Shown: positions 1 to 8,001, counted from the first letter of the stretch. The stretch is 26,446 nt of DNA from Myxococcota bacterium (GCA_030066475.1 JASJBO010000050.1:1-26446), one strand, 5' to 3'. The notes: generated by a model from the sequence alone, not told the origin. Made by a program: numbers and translations.

Positions 1-1
1 G

Positions 2-742
2 CCGTGCCGCACCGCCCACGCCTGGGTGCTGCGCCACCGCGGCCCCGAGCGCCCCTGGCTGCTCTGCATCAACGGCTACCAGATGGGCACGCCCCTGGTC
101 GACTTCGGCGCCTTCCGCCCGGAGTGGCTGCACCACCGACTCGGCATGAACCTGGCGATCGGCGTGCTGCCGATGCACGGGCCGCGCCGCATCCGGCGCG
201 TGAGCGGCGACGGCTTCCTGGCCGGCGACCTGCTCGACACGGTCCACGGCTTCGCGCAGACCGCCTGGGACCTGCGCCGTCTGCTGTCGTGGGTGCGCGC
301 GCAGGGCGCCACGCGCGTCGGCGTGCACGGTCTCTCGCTCGGCGGCTACAGCACGGCGCTGCTGGCCAGCCTGGCCGACGACCTGGCGTGCGCCATCCCG
401 GGCATCCCCGCCACCGACTTCGCGCGGCTCTCGTGGCGCCACGGCCCGCAGCGCGAGCTGCGCCGGGCCGAGGAGCTGGGCCTGGGGCTGGGGGAGACGC
501 GGGAGCTGAAGCGGGTGGTGTCGCCGCTGGCGCTCACGCCCAAGGTTCCCGTCGAGCGCCGCTACATCTACGGAGGCAGCAGCGACCTGCTGGTCCCGCC
601 CGACCAGGTCCGCGACCTGTGGCGGCACTGGGAGCGCCCGAAGATCTGCTGGTACCCCGGCGCGCACGTCACCTTCGGCTTCCACCCGCAGGTACGCCGC
701 TTCGTGCAGGACGCGCTGCGGGAGTCGGAGCTGGCGGTCTAG
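2..742 (+). CDS. Alpha/beta hydrolase, 5' end outside the window
   Basis: The reading frame is open from the first bases, so the true start lies upstream. The GTG at 26 is only an internal codon. The visible 246 residues have an alpha/beta-hydrolase layout. A nucleophile elbow GLSLGGY places the serine codon at 335-337. A later GGSSDLLVP segment probably supplies the acid, and PGAHVTFGF near the C terminus the histidine. The substrate cannot be told from the sequence. The protein probably acts in the cytoplasm, but its N terminus is missing. It ends 114 bp before a convergent gene, with a repeat element in between. Confidence is high for the fold and low for any specific reaction. Confidence 0.85.
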   Translation, partial: PCRTAHAWVLRHRGPERPWLLCINGYQMGTPLVDFGAFRPEWLHHRLGMNLAIGVLPMHGPRRIRRVSGDGFLAGDLLDTVHGFAQTAWDLRRLLSWVRAQGATRVGVHGLSLGGYSTALLASLADDLACAIPGIPATDFARLSWRHGPQRELRRAEELGLGLGETRELKRVVSPLALTPKVPVERRYIYGGSSDLLVPPDQVRDLWRHWERPKICWYPGAHVTFGFHPQVRRFVQDALRESELAV

Positions 743-769
743 CTGGGCGCGCGCCCTGCGGGCGCTTGC

Positions 770-845
770 GGTGGACTTCGCTCGCCTGCGGCTCGCTGCG
801 CGCGCCCTGCGGGCGCTTGCAGGGGGCTTCTGCCGCGCGGACTCC
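770..845. repeat. 76-bp dispersed repeat, copy 1
   Basis: This segment matches 10135-10210 at 72 of 76 positions without gaps. It lies between the convergent hydrolase and YhcB-like genes. It contains GCGCCC-TGC-GGGCGC, a 6-bp stem with a 3-nt loop. A 23-bp piece including this hairpin also occurs at 747-769, 51 bp before its counterpart at 798-820, so this copy is partly tandem. It may be a REP-like element or a bidirectional terminator. Confidence 0.85.
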
Positions 846-855
846 CAGCTCCAGC

Positions 856-1395
856 TCAGCTCGCGGCCGGGCGCTCCTGGACGGGGCTGCCCGCCAGCCG
901 CTCCGACTCGCTCTCGAGGATCGGCTCGAGCTCGTCGCCGGCCGGGGCGGGTGCCGCCTCCGCGTCGGGCGCGGCCTCCGACGCCTCGGCCGGTGCCGCT
1001 GCCTCGGACGCTGCGACCGGCTCGGACGCCGGCTCCGGCTCCCTGTCCGGGGCCTCCTCCTCCGCCGTGGCGGGCAGCGCGGCGTCGGCCAGGCTCGGGG
1101 CCAGCTCCACGGCGCCCTCGGGGCACAGGTTGCGCGCGCCGTCGGCCAGGTGCTCGTAGACACCGCGGTACTGGAGGGTCAGGTCGCGCAGCAGCCGCGA
1201 GGTCTCGGTGAAGTGGTCGGCGACCTGCTCGCGATAGCGCGAGATCTCCTCGCGCGAGGCCTCCAGCTCGGTCTCGAGCTCGTGCACCCGCGCCGCGCTC
1301 TTGCCGCCGCGGCGGCCGAAGGCGAGGCCCAGCAGCAGGCCGACGATCAGAGCCGCACCGGCGGCGATCCAGAGGTTGGGGTCTTGCAGCTGCAA
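856..1395 (-). CDS. YhcB/ZapG-like (DUF1043) membrane-anchored coiled-coil protein
   Basis: A 179-residue protein. Near the N terminus is one membrane helix (LWIAAGAALIVGLLLGLAFG) followed by basic residues. Next comes a predicted coiled coil (ELETELEASREEISRYREQV). Then follows the segment HFTETSRLLRDLTLQYRGVY, which resembles the conserved YhcB/ZapG core. The last 75 or so residues are Ala/Glu/Pro-rich and low complexity. Family members are inner-membrane proteins linked to cell division and envelope growth in gammaproteobacteria. I chose a TTG start at 1395 because AGGAG lies 7 nt upstream of it. An ATG at 1443 would add 16 Arg/Pro-rich residues before the membrane helix and has no such site. 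The gene is divergent from the acyl-CoA synthetase. Family membership is a recognition call without a search. Confidence 0.75.
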   Translation of the reverse strand: MQLQDPNLWIAAGAALIVGLLLGLAFGRRGGKSAARVHELETELEASREEISRYREQVADHFTETSRLLRDLTLQYRGVYEHLADGARNLCPEGAVELAPSLADAALPATAEEEAPDREPEPASEPVAASEAAAPAEASEAAPDAEAAPAPAGDELEPILESESERLAGSPVQERPAAS

Positions 1396-1512
1396 GGGGC
1401 GTCTCCTGCGCGATGGGTCGCGATCGGGCCCGGTTGGCCCCAATCGATACAGTTGGAATCGCGAATTCTAGGGAATCTCGACCCGCGGGACAGGGCGGGT
1501 AGGATCTGCGCG

Positions 1513-3408
1513 ATGCCGTCCCGCTACGACGCCGTCTACGAGCGATCGCTCCGCGATCCCGAGTTCTGGGCCGAGGCGGCCGAGTCCGTCGACTGGCTCC
1601 GCCGCTGGGATCGCGTGCGCGATCAGGCGGGTCCGTCGGGCGTGCGCTGGTTCCCGGGCGCGACCACCAACACCTGTTACAACGCGCTCGACCGCCACGT
1701 CGCGGCCGGCCACGGGGCGCGCACGGCGCTCGTCTACGACAGCCCCGTGACCGGGAGCGGGGCGTCCTGGTCGTACGCGGAGCTGCGCGACGAGGTGGCG
1801 CGCTTCGCGGGCGCGCTCGCGGGCCTCGGCGTCAAGGCCGGCGACCGCGTGCTGATCTACATGCCGATGGTGCCCGAGGCGGTCGTCGCGATGCTCGCCT
1901 GTGCGCGCATCGGCGCGATCCACTCGGTGGTGTTCGGAGGCTTCGCGGCGAAGGAGCTGGCGACCCGCATCGACGACGCGCAGCCCGTGGTGGTGCTCAC
2001 CGCGTCGTGCGGGATCGAGCCGGGCCGGGTGGTCGATTACCACCCGCTGCTCGAGGGCGCGCTCGAGCTGGCCCGCAGCCGGCCCGCGCGCTGCGTGGTG
2101 CTCCAGCGCCCGCAGGCGGAGGCGCGCCTCCGGCCCGGCCGCGACCTCGACTGGCGCGAGCTGCACGCGGCCGCGTCCCCGGTGGACTGCGTCCCGGTCG
2201 GCGCCAACGATCCGCTCTACGTGCTCTACACCTCGGGCACCACCGGCCTGCCGAAGGGGGTGGTGCGCGACACCGGCGGCCATCTGGTCGCGCTCACCTG
2301 GAGCCTTCAGCACGTCTACGGGATGCAGCCGGGCGAGGTGTTCTGGGCGGCCTCGGACATCGGCTGGGTGGTGGGGCACTCGTACATCGTCTACGCGCCG
2401 CTGTTCCTGGGCTGCACCACGGTCCTGTACGAGGGCAAGCCGGTCGGCACGCCCGACGCCGGCGCCTTCTGGCGCGTCTGCGCCGCGCACGGCGTCCATG
2501 CGCTCTTCACCGCACCCACCGCGATCCGCGCGATCAAGCGCGAGGATCCCGAGGGGCGCCAGGTCGCGCGCGCGCGGATGCCCGACTTCCGCACCCTGTT
2601 CCTGGCGGGCGAGCGGGCCGACCCCGACACCATCGAGTGGGCCGAGAAGATCCTCGGCGTGCCGGTGATCGACCACTGGTGGCAGACCGAGACGGGCTGG
2701 CCGGTCGCCGCCAACTGCATGGGGATCGAGCCGCTGCCGGTGCGGCGGGGCTCACCCACGAAGCCGGTGCCCGGGTTCTCGGTGCGCGTGCTCGACGCCG
2801 ACGGCGCGCCCGTACCGGCCGGCGAGACCGGCAACATCGCGCTCGAGCTGCCGCTGCCGCCCGGCTGCCTGCCCACGCTGTGGAACGACGACGCCGGCTT
2901 CCGGCGCGCCTACCTCGAGCGCTTCCCCGGCTACTACCAGACCGGCGACGCCGGTCACTTCGATGCCGACGGCTACCTCTACGTGATGGGGCGCACCGAC
3001 GACATCATCAACGTGGCGGGCCACCGGCTCTCCACGGGAGCGATGGAGGAGGTGCTGGCGCGCCACCCCGACGTGGCCGAGTGCGCGGTGATCGGTGTGG
3101 CCGACGGCCTCAAGGGGCAGCTCCCGGTGGGCCTCGCGGTGCTCAAGGCGGGCGTCGAGCGGCCGCCCGGCGAGATCGAGGCCGAGCTGGTGCAGCGGGT
3201 GCGCGAGGAGATCGGCCCGGTGGCCGCCTTCAAGCAGGCCCGCGTGGTCGAGCGGCTGCCGAAGACGCGCTCCGGAAAGGTGCTGCGCGGCACCATGCGC
3301 CGCATCGCCGACGCGGAGCCCTACCGGGTGCCGCCCACCATCGACGACCCGGCGATCCTCGACGAGATCCGCGCGGCGCTGCGCGGGCTGGGCTACGCGC
3401 GGGAGTGA
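1513..3408 (+). CDS. prpE: Propionyl-CoA / acetyl-CoA synthetase (PrpE-like, ACS family)
   Basis: A 631-residue AMP-forming acyl-CoA synthetase, the usual length for AcsA/PrpE. It activates a short-chain acid (propionate or acetate) with ATP and CoA in the cytoplasm. Visible motifs are the phosphate loop YTSGTTGLPKG (239-249), DHWWQTETGWP, the YYQTGDAG motif, and the C-terminal lysine in PKTRSGKVLR (K589), which is the acetylation-controlled residue in this family. The PGCLPTLWNDD insert and the overall wording favour PrpE/ACSS3 over AcsA. The ATG at 1513 follows AGGA at 1501-1504 with 8-nt spacing. The frame stays open far upstream only because of the GC bias. The last 16 bp overlap a convergent gene. 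No methylcitrate or methylmalonyl genes are adjacent, so substrate preference is inferred. Confidence 0.9.
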   Translation: MPSRYDAVYERSLRDPEFWAEAAESVDWLRRWDRVRDQAGPSGVRWFPGATTNTCYNALDRHVAAGHGARTALVYDSPVTGSGASWSYAELRDEVARFAGALAGLGVKAGDRVLIYMPMVPEAVVAMLACARIGAIHSVVFGGFAAKELATRIDDAQPVVVLTASCGIEPGRVVDYHPLLEGALELARSRPARCVVLQRPQAEARLRPGRDLDWRELHAAASPVDCVPVGANDPLYVLYTSGTTGLPKGVVRDTGGHLVALTWSLQHVYGMQPGEVFWAASDIGWVVGHSYIVYAPLFLGCTTVLYEGKPVGTPDAGAFWRVCAAHGVHALFTAPTAIRAIKREDPEGRQVARARMPDFRTLFLAGERADPDTIEWAEKILGVPVIDHWWQTETGWPVAANCMGIEPLPVRRGSPTKPVPGFSVRVLDADGAPVPAGETGNIALELPLPPGCLPTLWNDDAGFRRAYLERFPGYYQTGDAGHFDADGYLYVMGRTDDIINVAGHRLSTGAMEEVLARHPDVAECAVIGVADGLKGQLPVGLAVLKAGVERPPGEIEAELVQRVREEIGPVAAFKQARVVERLPKTRSGKVLRGTMRRIADAEPYRVPPTIDDPAILDEIRAALRGLGYARE

Positions 3409-3737
3409 TCGCGCTCGCGCCGGGCGCGCCGCTCGGCGCGGTGGGCGATGGTGACGAGCGCGCCCGCCAGCTCGGCGCGCGCCACGGCGCGGGGCGCGCC
3501 GATGCGCTGTGCGACGCGGCGTTGGGAGGCTTCGATCCGCTCCACCGCGGCGTCCGTGGCGCGCCGCGCCTGGGCGGACCCCTCGGGCGCCGCGGCGTCG
3601 AGGCGCCGGGCCCAGTGGAGCGACTCGTGCAGCGCCGCGTGGGCGGTTCGCGCCGCCACGGCGTCGGCGCCGGGCGGAAGCGCGCGCCGGCCGCGCCAAT
3701 CGCTCCCGCTCAGCAGCCGCCAGATCCTGCGCAGCAT
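3393..3737 (-). CDS. Hypothetical 114-residue Ala/Arg-rich protein
   Basis: I do not recognise this protein. It is small, very rich in Ala and Arg, without Cys, and likely mostly helical (AARTAHAALHESLHWARRLD and similar). It shows no membrane segment or signal peptide. The ATG at 3737 follows GGGGAGG at a good distance, which is the main support that it is translated. Its 3' end overlaps the end of the acyl-CoA synthetase gene tail to tail by 16 bp. It is divergent from the channel gene starting at 3831. Confidence 0.55.
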   Translation of the reverse strand: MLRRIWRLLSGSDWRGRRALPPGADAVAARTAHAALHESLHWARRLDAAAPEGSAQARRATDAAVERIEASQRRVAQRIGAPRAVARAELAGALVTIAHRAERRARRERDHSRA

Positions 3738-3830
3738 CGCAGCCTCCCCGGAAACCCATCGGACCGGGCTGCGCCGGCCTTGACCCCCGGCGCCCTTGAT
3801 CTCGCGGTCCGAGAGGAGCTACAAGCGGGT

Positions 3831-4490
3831 GTGGCCGACGCCTCGAGTCCGACGCCGCCGCGCTTCGCCTTCACCACGGTGCTCGTGGCGCTGCTCGTGC
3901 TGCTGATCGCCTATCCCTTCTTCGAGTTCTCGGCCCGCAGCCAGCTGGCCTTCGACGCGCTCTCGACGCTCGTCATCGTCAGCAGCGTCCGGGTAGCGGC
4001 GCAGTCCCGCAGGCTGATGTTGATCGCGGCCGTGCTCGGGGTCCCGGCCCTGATGATCCGCTGGAGTGCGTTCTACACGGGCTCGTTCGTGATCGAGGGG
4101 CTGACCCACGCCCTCTCGGTCCTGTACTTCGGGTTCGTCACGGGCGTCATCCTCATGAACGTGCTGCGCTCCCAGAGCGTCACGACCGACACCATCGTCG
4201 GAGGGGTGGCCGTCTACCTGATGACCGGCGTGATCGGCTCGCAGCTCTTCGCGCTGGTCGAGCACCTGGCGCCGGGCGCGCTCTCGCAGCCGAGCCACGG
4301 CCGGGATGATCCCGCTCTCTTCCTCTACTTCTCCTTCGTGACCATGACGACCCTCGGCTACGGCGACGTGACGCCGACCCATCCCGTGGCGCGGACGCTG
4401 GCCTACCTGCTGGCGGTCTTCGGGCAGCTCTACGTCGCCATCCTGATCGCGCGCCTGGTGGGCATGCATATCTCGACCGATCGCGACTGA
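3831..4490 (+). CDS. Potassium-channel-family protein
   Basis: A 219-residue integral membrane protein with about four hydrophobic segments in its first 135 residues, then a pore module. The selectivity filter TLGYGD is at residues 174-179, inside a pore loop (FVTMTTLGYGDVTP), and is followed by an inner helix (LAYLLAVFGQLYVAILIARLVG). TxGYGD is the signature of K+-selective pores. The upstream helices show no regularly spaced Arg/Lys S4 helix, so voltage gating is not evident. There is no C-terminal RCK/TrkA_N ligand domain. I chose the GTG at 3831 because it begins a short polar N terminus before the first helix and has GAGGAG 12 nt upstream, a rather long spacing. It probably works in the inner membrane. 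Its gating signal is unknown. Confidence 0.85.
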   Translation: MADASSPTPPRFAFTTVLVALLVLLIAYPFFEFSARSQLAFDALSTLVIVSSVRVAAQSRRLMLIAAVLGVPALMIRWSAFYTGSFVIEGLTHALSVLYFGFVTGVILMNVLRSQSVTTDTIVGGVAVYLMTGVIGSQLFALVEHLAPGALSQPSHGRDDPALFLYFSFVTMTTLGYGDVTPTHPVARTLAYLLAVFGQLYVAILIARLVGMHISTDRD

Positions 4491-4525
4491 ATTCGGCGGG
4501 GCCGGCGGCCGTCTATGGGCTGTCG

Positions 4526-4547
4526 ATCGGGGCGCGGTCGCCCCGAT
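4526..4547 (+). terminator. Perfect 9-bp hairpin downstream of the channel gene
   Basis: ATCGGGGCG pairs with CGCCCCGAT across a CGGT loop, 36 bp after the channel stop codon. No T-tract follows, so it is not a textbook intrinsic terminator. It may protect the 3' end of the transcript or act with Rho. Confidence 0.4.
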
Positions 4548-4585
4548 GGCGTGGAACTCGTCGTCTGGAACGGCCCTCCGGGGGG

Positions 4586-4615
4586 TACACACCGCCTCCC
4601 GTTCGGTGATAGACT
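4586..4615 (+). promoter_or_regulatory. Candidate promoter for the exported protein / porin pair
   Basis: TACACA (4586-4591), an 18-bp spacer and TAGACT (4610-4615), with TG one base before the -10 as in extended -10 promoters. Transcription would start about 30 bp before the GTG at 4651. The match is moderate. Confidence 0.3.
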
Positions 4616-4650
4616 GCTCCGGCCTGGGCAACCAGAAGGGGGAAGGCACC

Positions 4651-5133
4651 GTGTCGATTCGATTTCTCCGCCCCAGCCTCGCTCCGTGGGTCGCGGCGCT
4701 GGTCGCGCTGACGGCCGCACCGGCCTCGAGCCAGGTGGCCACCTGGAACCAGGAGCGCGTGACCGCGATGGCCGTGGAGCTGTCGGTGGCGGTCTCGAAG
4801 CTGCGCGAGTCGGTGCGCCGAGAGCCCACCAGCGGCAACGTCGCCAGCCTCCAGTCGCACGCCCGGATGGTGCTGCTCGACACGCTGCGGCTTCTCCGCA
4901 ACGAGTCGCGCTTCCTCGCCAACGAGCTCCAGGCCGGGGCGGGCTACGCCGAGACGGCGCCCACCGCGCTGCGCATCGGGGTGCTGGCGCGCGACGCCGC
5001 CGAGCAGGCGCGCCGCATGTTCATGCCGGAGCCGATCATGGACAAGATCACCGCGGCGGGCAGCATCTGGCAGCGCATGCAGCCCTACTACGATCCGAAC
5101 TGGAACAAGGGCGACGCCCGGCCGAATCCGTAG
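4651..5133 (+). CDS. Small exported protein of unknown function
   Basis: A 160-residue protein with a Sec-type signal peptide: basic start (VSIRFLRP), hydrophobic core (WVAALVALTAAPA), likely cleavage after ASSQ. It should therefore be periplasmic. The mature part is mostly helical (VTAMAVELSVAVSKLRESV, LLDTLRLLRNESRFLANEL) and ends in a short Tyr/Trp/Pro-rich tail. I do not recognise a family. The GTG at 4651 follows a purine-rich AAGGGGGAAGG and begins exactly at the signal peptide. An ATG at 4546 in the same frame would add 35 residues before it and is unlikely. The porin frame begins within a few bases of the stop codon, so the two are probably co-transcribed and translationally coupled. 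They may work together at the outer membrane. Confidence 0.7.
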   Translation: MSIRFLRPSLAPWVAALVALTAAPASSQVATWNQERVTAMAVELSVAVSKLRESVRREPTSGNVASLQSHARMVLLDTLRLLRNESRFLANELQAGAGYAETAPTALRIGVLARDAAEQARRMFMPEPIMDKITAAGSIWQRMQPYYDPNWNKGDARPNP

Positions 5134-6508
5134 GCGACGCGCCGGGAGCCTCTCGGGGCTCCTGCTCTCGGGACTCCTGCTGCTCGTGCCGCTCGCGGCG
5201 CGGGCGGCACCCGCCGGCGATGCGACGTCCGACACGGCGCCGGCGCCCGAGTCGACCGAGGAGCTGGACAGCGCGACGAGCTCGTCCTTCGAGGAGCCCG
5301 AGCGGCGCTTCACCCTGTTCCCGGGGCTGAAGCGCCGGCTCGCGAACCTGCCGCCCTTCATCCGGGATGCCAGTGCGCTGATCCAGTTCCGCACCTACTG
5401 GCTCGACCGCCGCAACGACGACGCCACCAAGAGCGAGGCGTGGGCGATCGGCGGCTCGCTCGACGTCCGCTCGGGGCGGGTGCTCGACATCTTCTCGGTC
5501 GGCGCCGTCCTCTACACGTCGCAGCGCCTGCACGGCCCGCGCAGCAAGGACGGCACCCTGCTGCTGCGCCCGCGCCAGCGCAGCCTGACCGTGCTCGGAC
5601 AGGCCTACGTGCGGGCCGAGTGGGAGCAGCAGCGGCTCACCCTGTACCGCCAGGCGCTCGACCTGCCCTACGTGAACCGGCGCGACAACCGCATGGTGCC
5701 GATCACCTTCGAGGGCTATACGCTCACCGGGGCGTTCGATCCCAGCTTCGGCGGGGTCCAGTACGTCGTCGGCTGGATCGACCAGGTCAAGCTGCGCGAC
5801 GACGACGAGTTCCGCTCGATGTCCGAGGCGGCCGGCGTGCCCGGGAGCAGCGACAAGGGCATGGCGCTGGGCGGCGCTCGCTGGCAGCCCCTCCCCGATC
5901 TCTCCGTGGGCGGGTTCGCGTACTACATCGACGACGTGCTCGCCACGAGCTTCGCCGAGGTGGACTACAAGCGCGAGTTCCCCAACGGCTTCGGGCTGCG
6001 CTTCCAGGCGCAGTTCACCGACCAGCGCAGCGTCGGCCGCGACCGGCTGACGGGCTCCTCGTTCGACACCCGGCTCGGCGCGGCGCGCCTGGCACTGAGC
6101 TACGGCGGCGCCATCCTGACCGTCGCCGGCTCCACCACCCACGACGAGGCGCCCGTTCGCAGCCCGTTCGGCAGCAACGCCACCTACCTGTCGCTGATGC
6201 AGAGCTCGTTCAACCGGGCCGACGAGGACGCCTGGCTCGTCGGCCTGTCCTGGGGCCTCGAGCGGTACGGGCTGCCGGGCATCTCGGGCTTCGTGAACGT
6301 GGCGCGCGGCAACGGCGCGGTCGAGCCCGCCACCGGCGACTCGCTGCCCGACCAGACCGAGTACAACGCCACTCTCGACTTCCGCCCCGAGCGCGGCTTC
6401 CTGCGCGGCTTCTGGCTGCGCCTGCGCAGCTCGATCATCGACTTCGACGGCGGCTCGAGCCGCACCGAGCACCGCATCATCTTCAACTACGACCTGCCCG
6501 TGCTGTAG
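5126..6508 (+). CDS. OprD-like outer-membrane porin, start uncertain
   Basis: About 440-460 residues forming a beta-barrel of the OprD type. The segments QALDLPYVNRRDNRMVP and TFEGYTLTGAFDPSFGG resemble the conserved OprD stretch, and the C terminus HRIIFNYDLPVL is a barrel-strand ending. The family lets small substrates such as acids or peptides cross the outer membrane. The first ATG/GTG/TTG in frame (GTG 5186) would delete most of a signal peptide that is clearly encoded upstream in the same frame: an Arg-rich start near 5132, the core LLLSGLLLLVPLAARA, and cleavage near 5215. I place the start at the ATC codon 5126-5128, which overlaps the previous gene, but this is a guess. A CTG at 5162 is also possible. 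The gene is convergent with the next one, with a 6-bp gap. Confidence 0.75.
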   Translation: MRRRRAGSLSGLLLSGLLLLVPLAARAAPAGDATSDTAPAPESTEELDSATSSSFEEPERRFTLFPGLKRRLANLPPFIRDASALIQFRTYWLDRRNDDATKSEAWAIGGSLDVRSGRVLDIFSVGAVLYTSQRLHGPRSKDGTLLLRPRQRSLTVLGQAYVRAEWEQQRLTLYRQALDLPYVNRRDNRMVPITFEGYTLTGAFDPSFGGVQYVVGWIDQVKLRDDDEFRSMSEAAGVPGSSDKGMALGGARWQPLPDLSVGGFAYYIDDVLATSFAEVDYKREFPNGFGLRFQAQFTDQRSVGRDRLTGSSFDTRLGAARLALSYGGAILTVAGSTTHDEAPVRSPFGSNATYLSLMQSSFNRADEDAWLVGLSWGLERYGLPGISGFVNVARGNGAVEPATGDSLPDQTEYNATLDFRPERGFLRGFWLRLRSSIIDFDGGSSRTEHRIIFNYDLPVL

Positions 6509-6514
6509 GTCCGC

Positions 6515-7042
6515 CTAAGGAGTGCCGGTGCCGAGGTAGTCCTCGAAATCGCCGAGCAGGGCGCCTTCGCGGTCGAAGACCTGCTGGCAGCGGGGCTGGG
6601 AGTCGGAGGCGGCCATCACCATCGCCAGGACGCGGTCGCTGTCGGGAACCGCCTCGCGGTAGACCCGTGCGACGCGTTCGCAGGAGAAGGCCTCGTCGGC
6701 GGCCACGACGCACTGAACCATCGTGAGGCTGGCCAGCGCCTCGAATTCGGCGTCATCGGCCCCCTCGGCCTCTACGAGGAGATCCGCGGCACCGCCCACG
6801 TCGATCACGGTGGCGACCTGGCAGCCCGCCTGGCGCAGCTCCTCGGTGCCCGGCGCGGTCGTGGCGGTCATCACGGAGTTCACCATCTCGCGCATTCGCG
6901 GGTCCTGCCAGGCGCGGTACGCGACGACGCCGCAGGTCAGCACCAGCGCGCCGCCGATGCCGAGCAGCACGTAAAGGAAGACGACGAAGCCGCTCCGCCG
7001 CGTGCGTCCCATCTCTTCGATCGGTCCCGGCCCCGTGCTCAT
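6515..7042 (-). CDS. Single-pass membrane protein of unknown function
   Basis: A 175-residue protein with one N-terminal membrane helix (FVVFLYVLLGIGGALVLTCG) after a short Arg-containing segment, so the remainder probably faces the periplasm. The outer part is acidic and contains several Cys residues (AGCQVAT, VQCVVAA, FSCERV, PRCQQV) that could form disulfides. I do not recognise a family. The ATG at 7042 is preceded by GGGGGGAAGGA, a strong ribosome site. It lies 21 bp downstream of the VOC gene on the same strand and is probably co-transcribed with it. It ends 6 bp from the convergent porin gene. Confidence 0.7.
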   Translation of the reverse strand: MSTGPGPIEEMGRTRRSGFVVFLYVLLGIGGALVLTCGVVAYRAWQDPRMREMVNSVMTATTAPGTEELRQAGCQVATVIDVGGAADLLVEAEGADDAEFEALASLTMVQCVVAADEAFSCERVARVYREAVPDSDRVLAMVMAASDSQPRCQQVFDREGALLGDFEDYLGTGTP

Positions 7043-7063
7043 TCCTTCCCCCCGACCATCGCC

Positions 7064-7921
7064 CTAGCGCCGCGCCGGGGCGACGCGCTCTGGCGCCCCC
7101 GACCAGGTCCAGGCGTAGGTGTCGCGACTCACGCCCAGCAGCGCGCCGTGCAGGGCCTTGGGATGCACCCACAGATTGTCGGGCGCGTTCCCCTCGCGCG
7201 GTCCCGTCCAGTCCGCCGGCGCGTGCTCGAGCAGGCGCTCGCGCAGCGCCCCCGTGTCGTGGCACTCGGCGTAGAACATGTAGACGCTCGGCCCCTGGCG
7301 CGCGAAGAAGCGCCCCATCGTGTTGCTGCGGTCGCTGGGCGTGATGGCCTCGATGCGATCGAGCTGGCCGGCGCGGAACAGGGTGAGCGAGCCGCGGTAG
7401 CCGAACTGCTCGCTCTCGATCGGCACGAAGTGGGCGGGGTCGAGGTCGAAGACCTTCACCAGCCGGTCGACCGCGTGCGTGTAGTCCTGCATCAGGTGCG
7501 TCGCCTCGTAGACCCGCGACAGCAGGCCCGCCGGCTCGCGCTCCTCGTCCGCGCCGAGCACCACCCGGAGCCCGGGGATGCCGATCCACTCGCCGCGCAG
7601 GCGCAGCTGCTCGCCATCCACCTCGTGGTGCACGGCGCGCGCGTCGAGGTCGGCGCGCAGACCGTCGAGATCGGAGGTCGCGAGGCCGACCGCGAAGATC
7701 GGGCTGCGGCTGCGCGACACGTGCTCGGCCACGTCGCCCAGGCCGCGCGGCTCGAGCAGCTCGATCTCGCTCGCGCCGACGCGCAGCACCGTGCGCTCGG
7801 CAGCCAGCGACGCGACGTGATCCTCGCGCACGACCTCCGCGCCGAACAGGCGCTGCCAGGTCTCGCGCGCCTCGCGCCGGTCCGGCGCCGCCAGCAGGAT
7901 CCGGTCGAGTCGCGTGATCAT
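7064..7921 (-). CDS. Two-domain VOC (glyoxalase/bleomycin-resistance fold) protein
   Basis: A 285-residue protein. The N-terminal opening MITRLDRILLAAPDRREARETWQ and the strand pattern TVLRVGASEIELLEP are typical of the VOC superfamily. A second half of similar size follows (YEATHLMQDYTHAVDRLVKVFDL). The VOC fold builds metal-dependent lyases, dioxygenases and resistance proteins. I cannot assign metal ligands with confidence, because the usual first-strand His is absent (RILLAA). The ATG at 7921 is preceded by GGGGAGGAG. The gene is divergent from the acyl-CoA dehydrogenase and shares an 80-bp control region with it. It may act on a CoA-thioester or acid intermediate of the same pathway, which is inferred from position only. 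Confidence 0.75.
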   Translation of the reverse strand: MITRLDRILLAAPDRREARETWQRLFGAEVVREDHVASLAAERTVLRVGASEIELLEPRGLGDVAEHVSRSRSPIFAVGLATSDLDGLRADLDARAVHHEVDGEQLRLRGEWIGIPGLRVVLGADEEREPAGLLSRVYEATHLMQDYTHAVDRLVKVFDLDPAHFVPIESEQFGYRGSLTLFRAGQLDRIEAITPSDRSNTMGRFFARQGPSVYMFYAECHDTGALRERLLEHAPADWTGPREGNAPDNLWVHPKALHGALLGVSRDTYAWTWSGAPERVAPARR

Positions 7922-7945
7922 GGCTCCTCCCCGCGTCGCGCTGCC

Positions 7946-7975
7946 ATCGTAGCGCCCACCACGGGACGCTACCTT
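7946..7975. promoter_or_regulatory. Divergent control region with dyad GTAGCG...CGCTAC
   Basis: Arms at 7949-7954 and 7967-7972 are exact inverted copies, with CC/GG also pairing inside. Each arm overlaps a -10-like hexamer pointing outward: TACCTT (7970-7975) towards the acyl-CoA dehydrogenase, and TACGAT (7951-7946, minus) towards the VOC gene. It could be a regulator site covering both promoters, or simply two similar -10 elements back to back. I find no convincing -35. Confidence 0.35.
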
Positions 7976-8001
7976 CTTCCGCTCCACGGGAGGAGCCCCC
8001 C

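Noticed and set aside
4..1512. An upstream extension of the acyl-CoA synthetase frame
   Set aside because: It overlaps the hydrolase and YhcB-like genes and is low complexity. The ATG at 1513 has a ribosome site and gives the normal family length.
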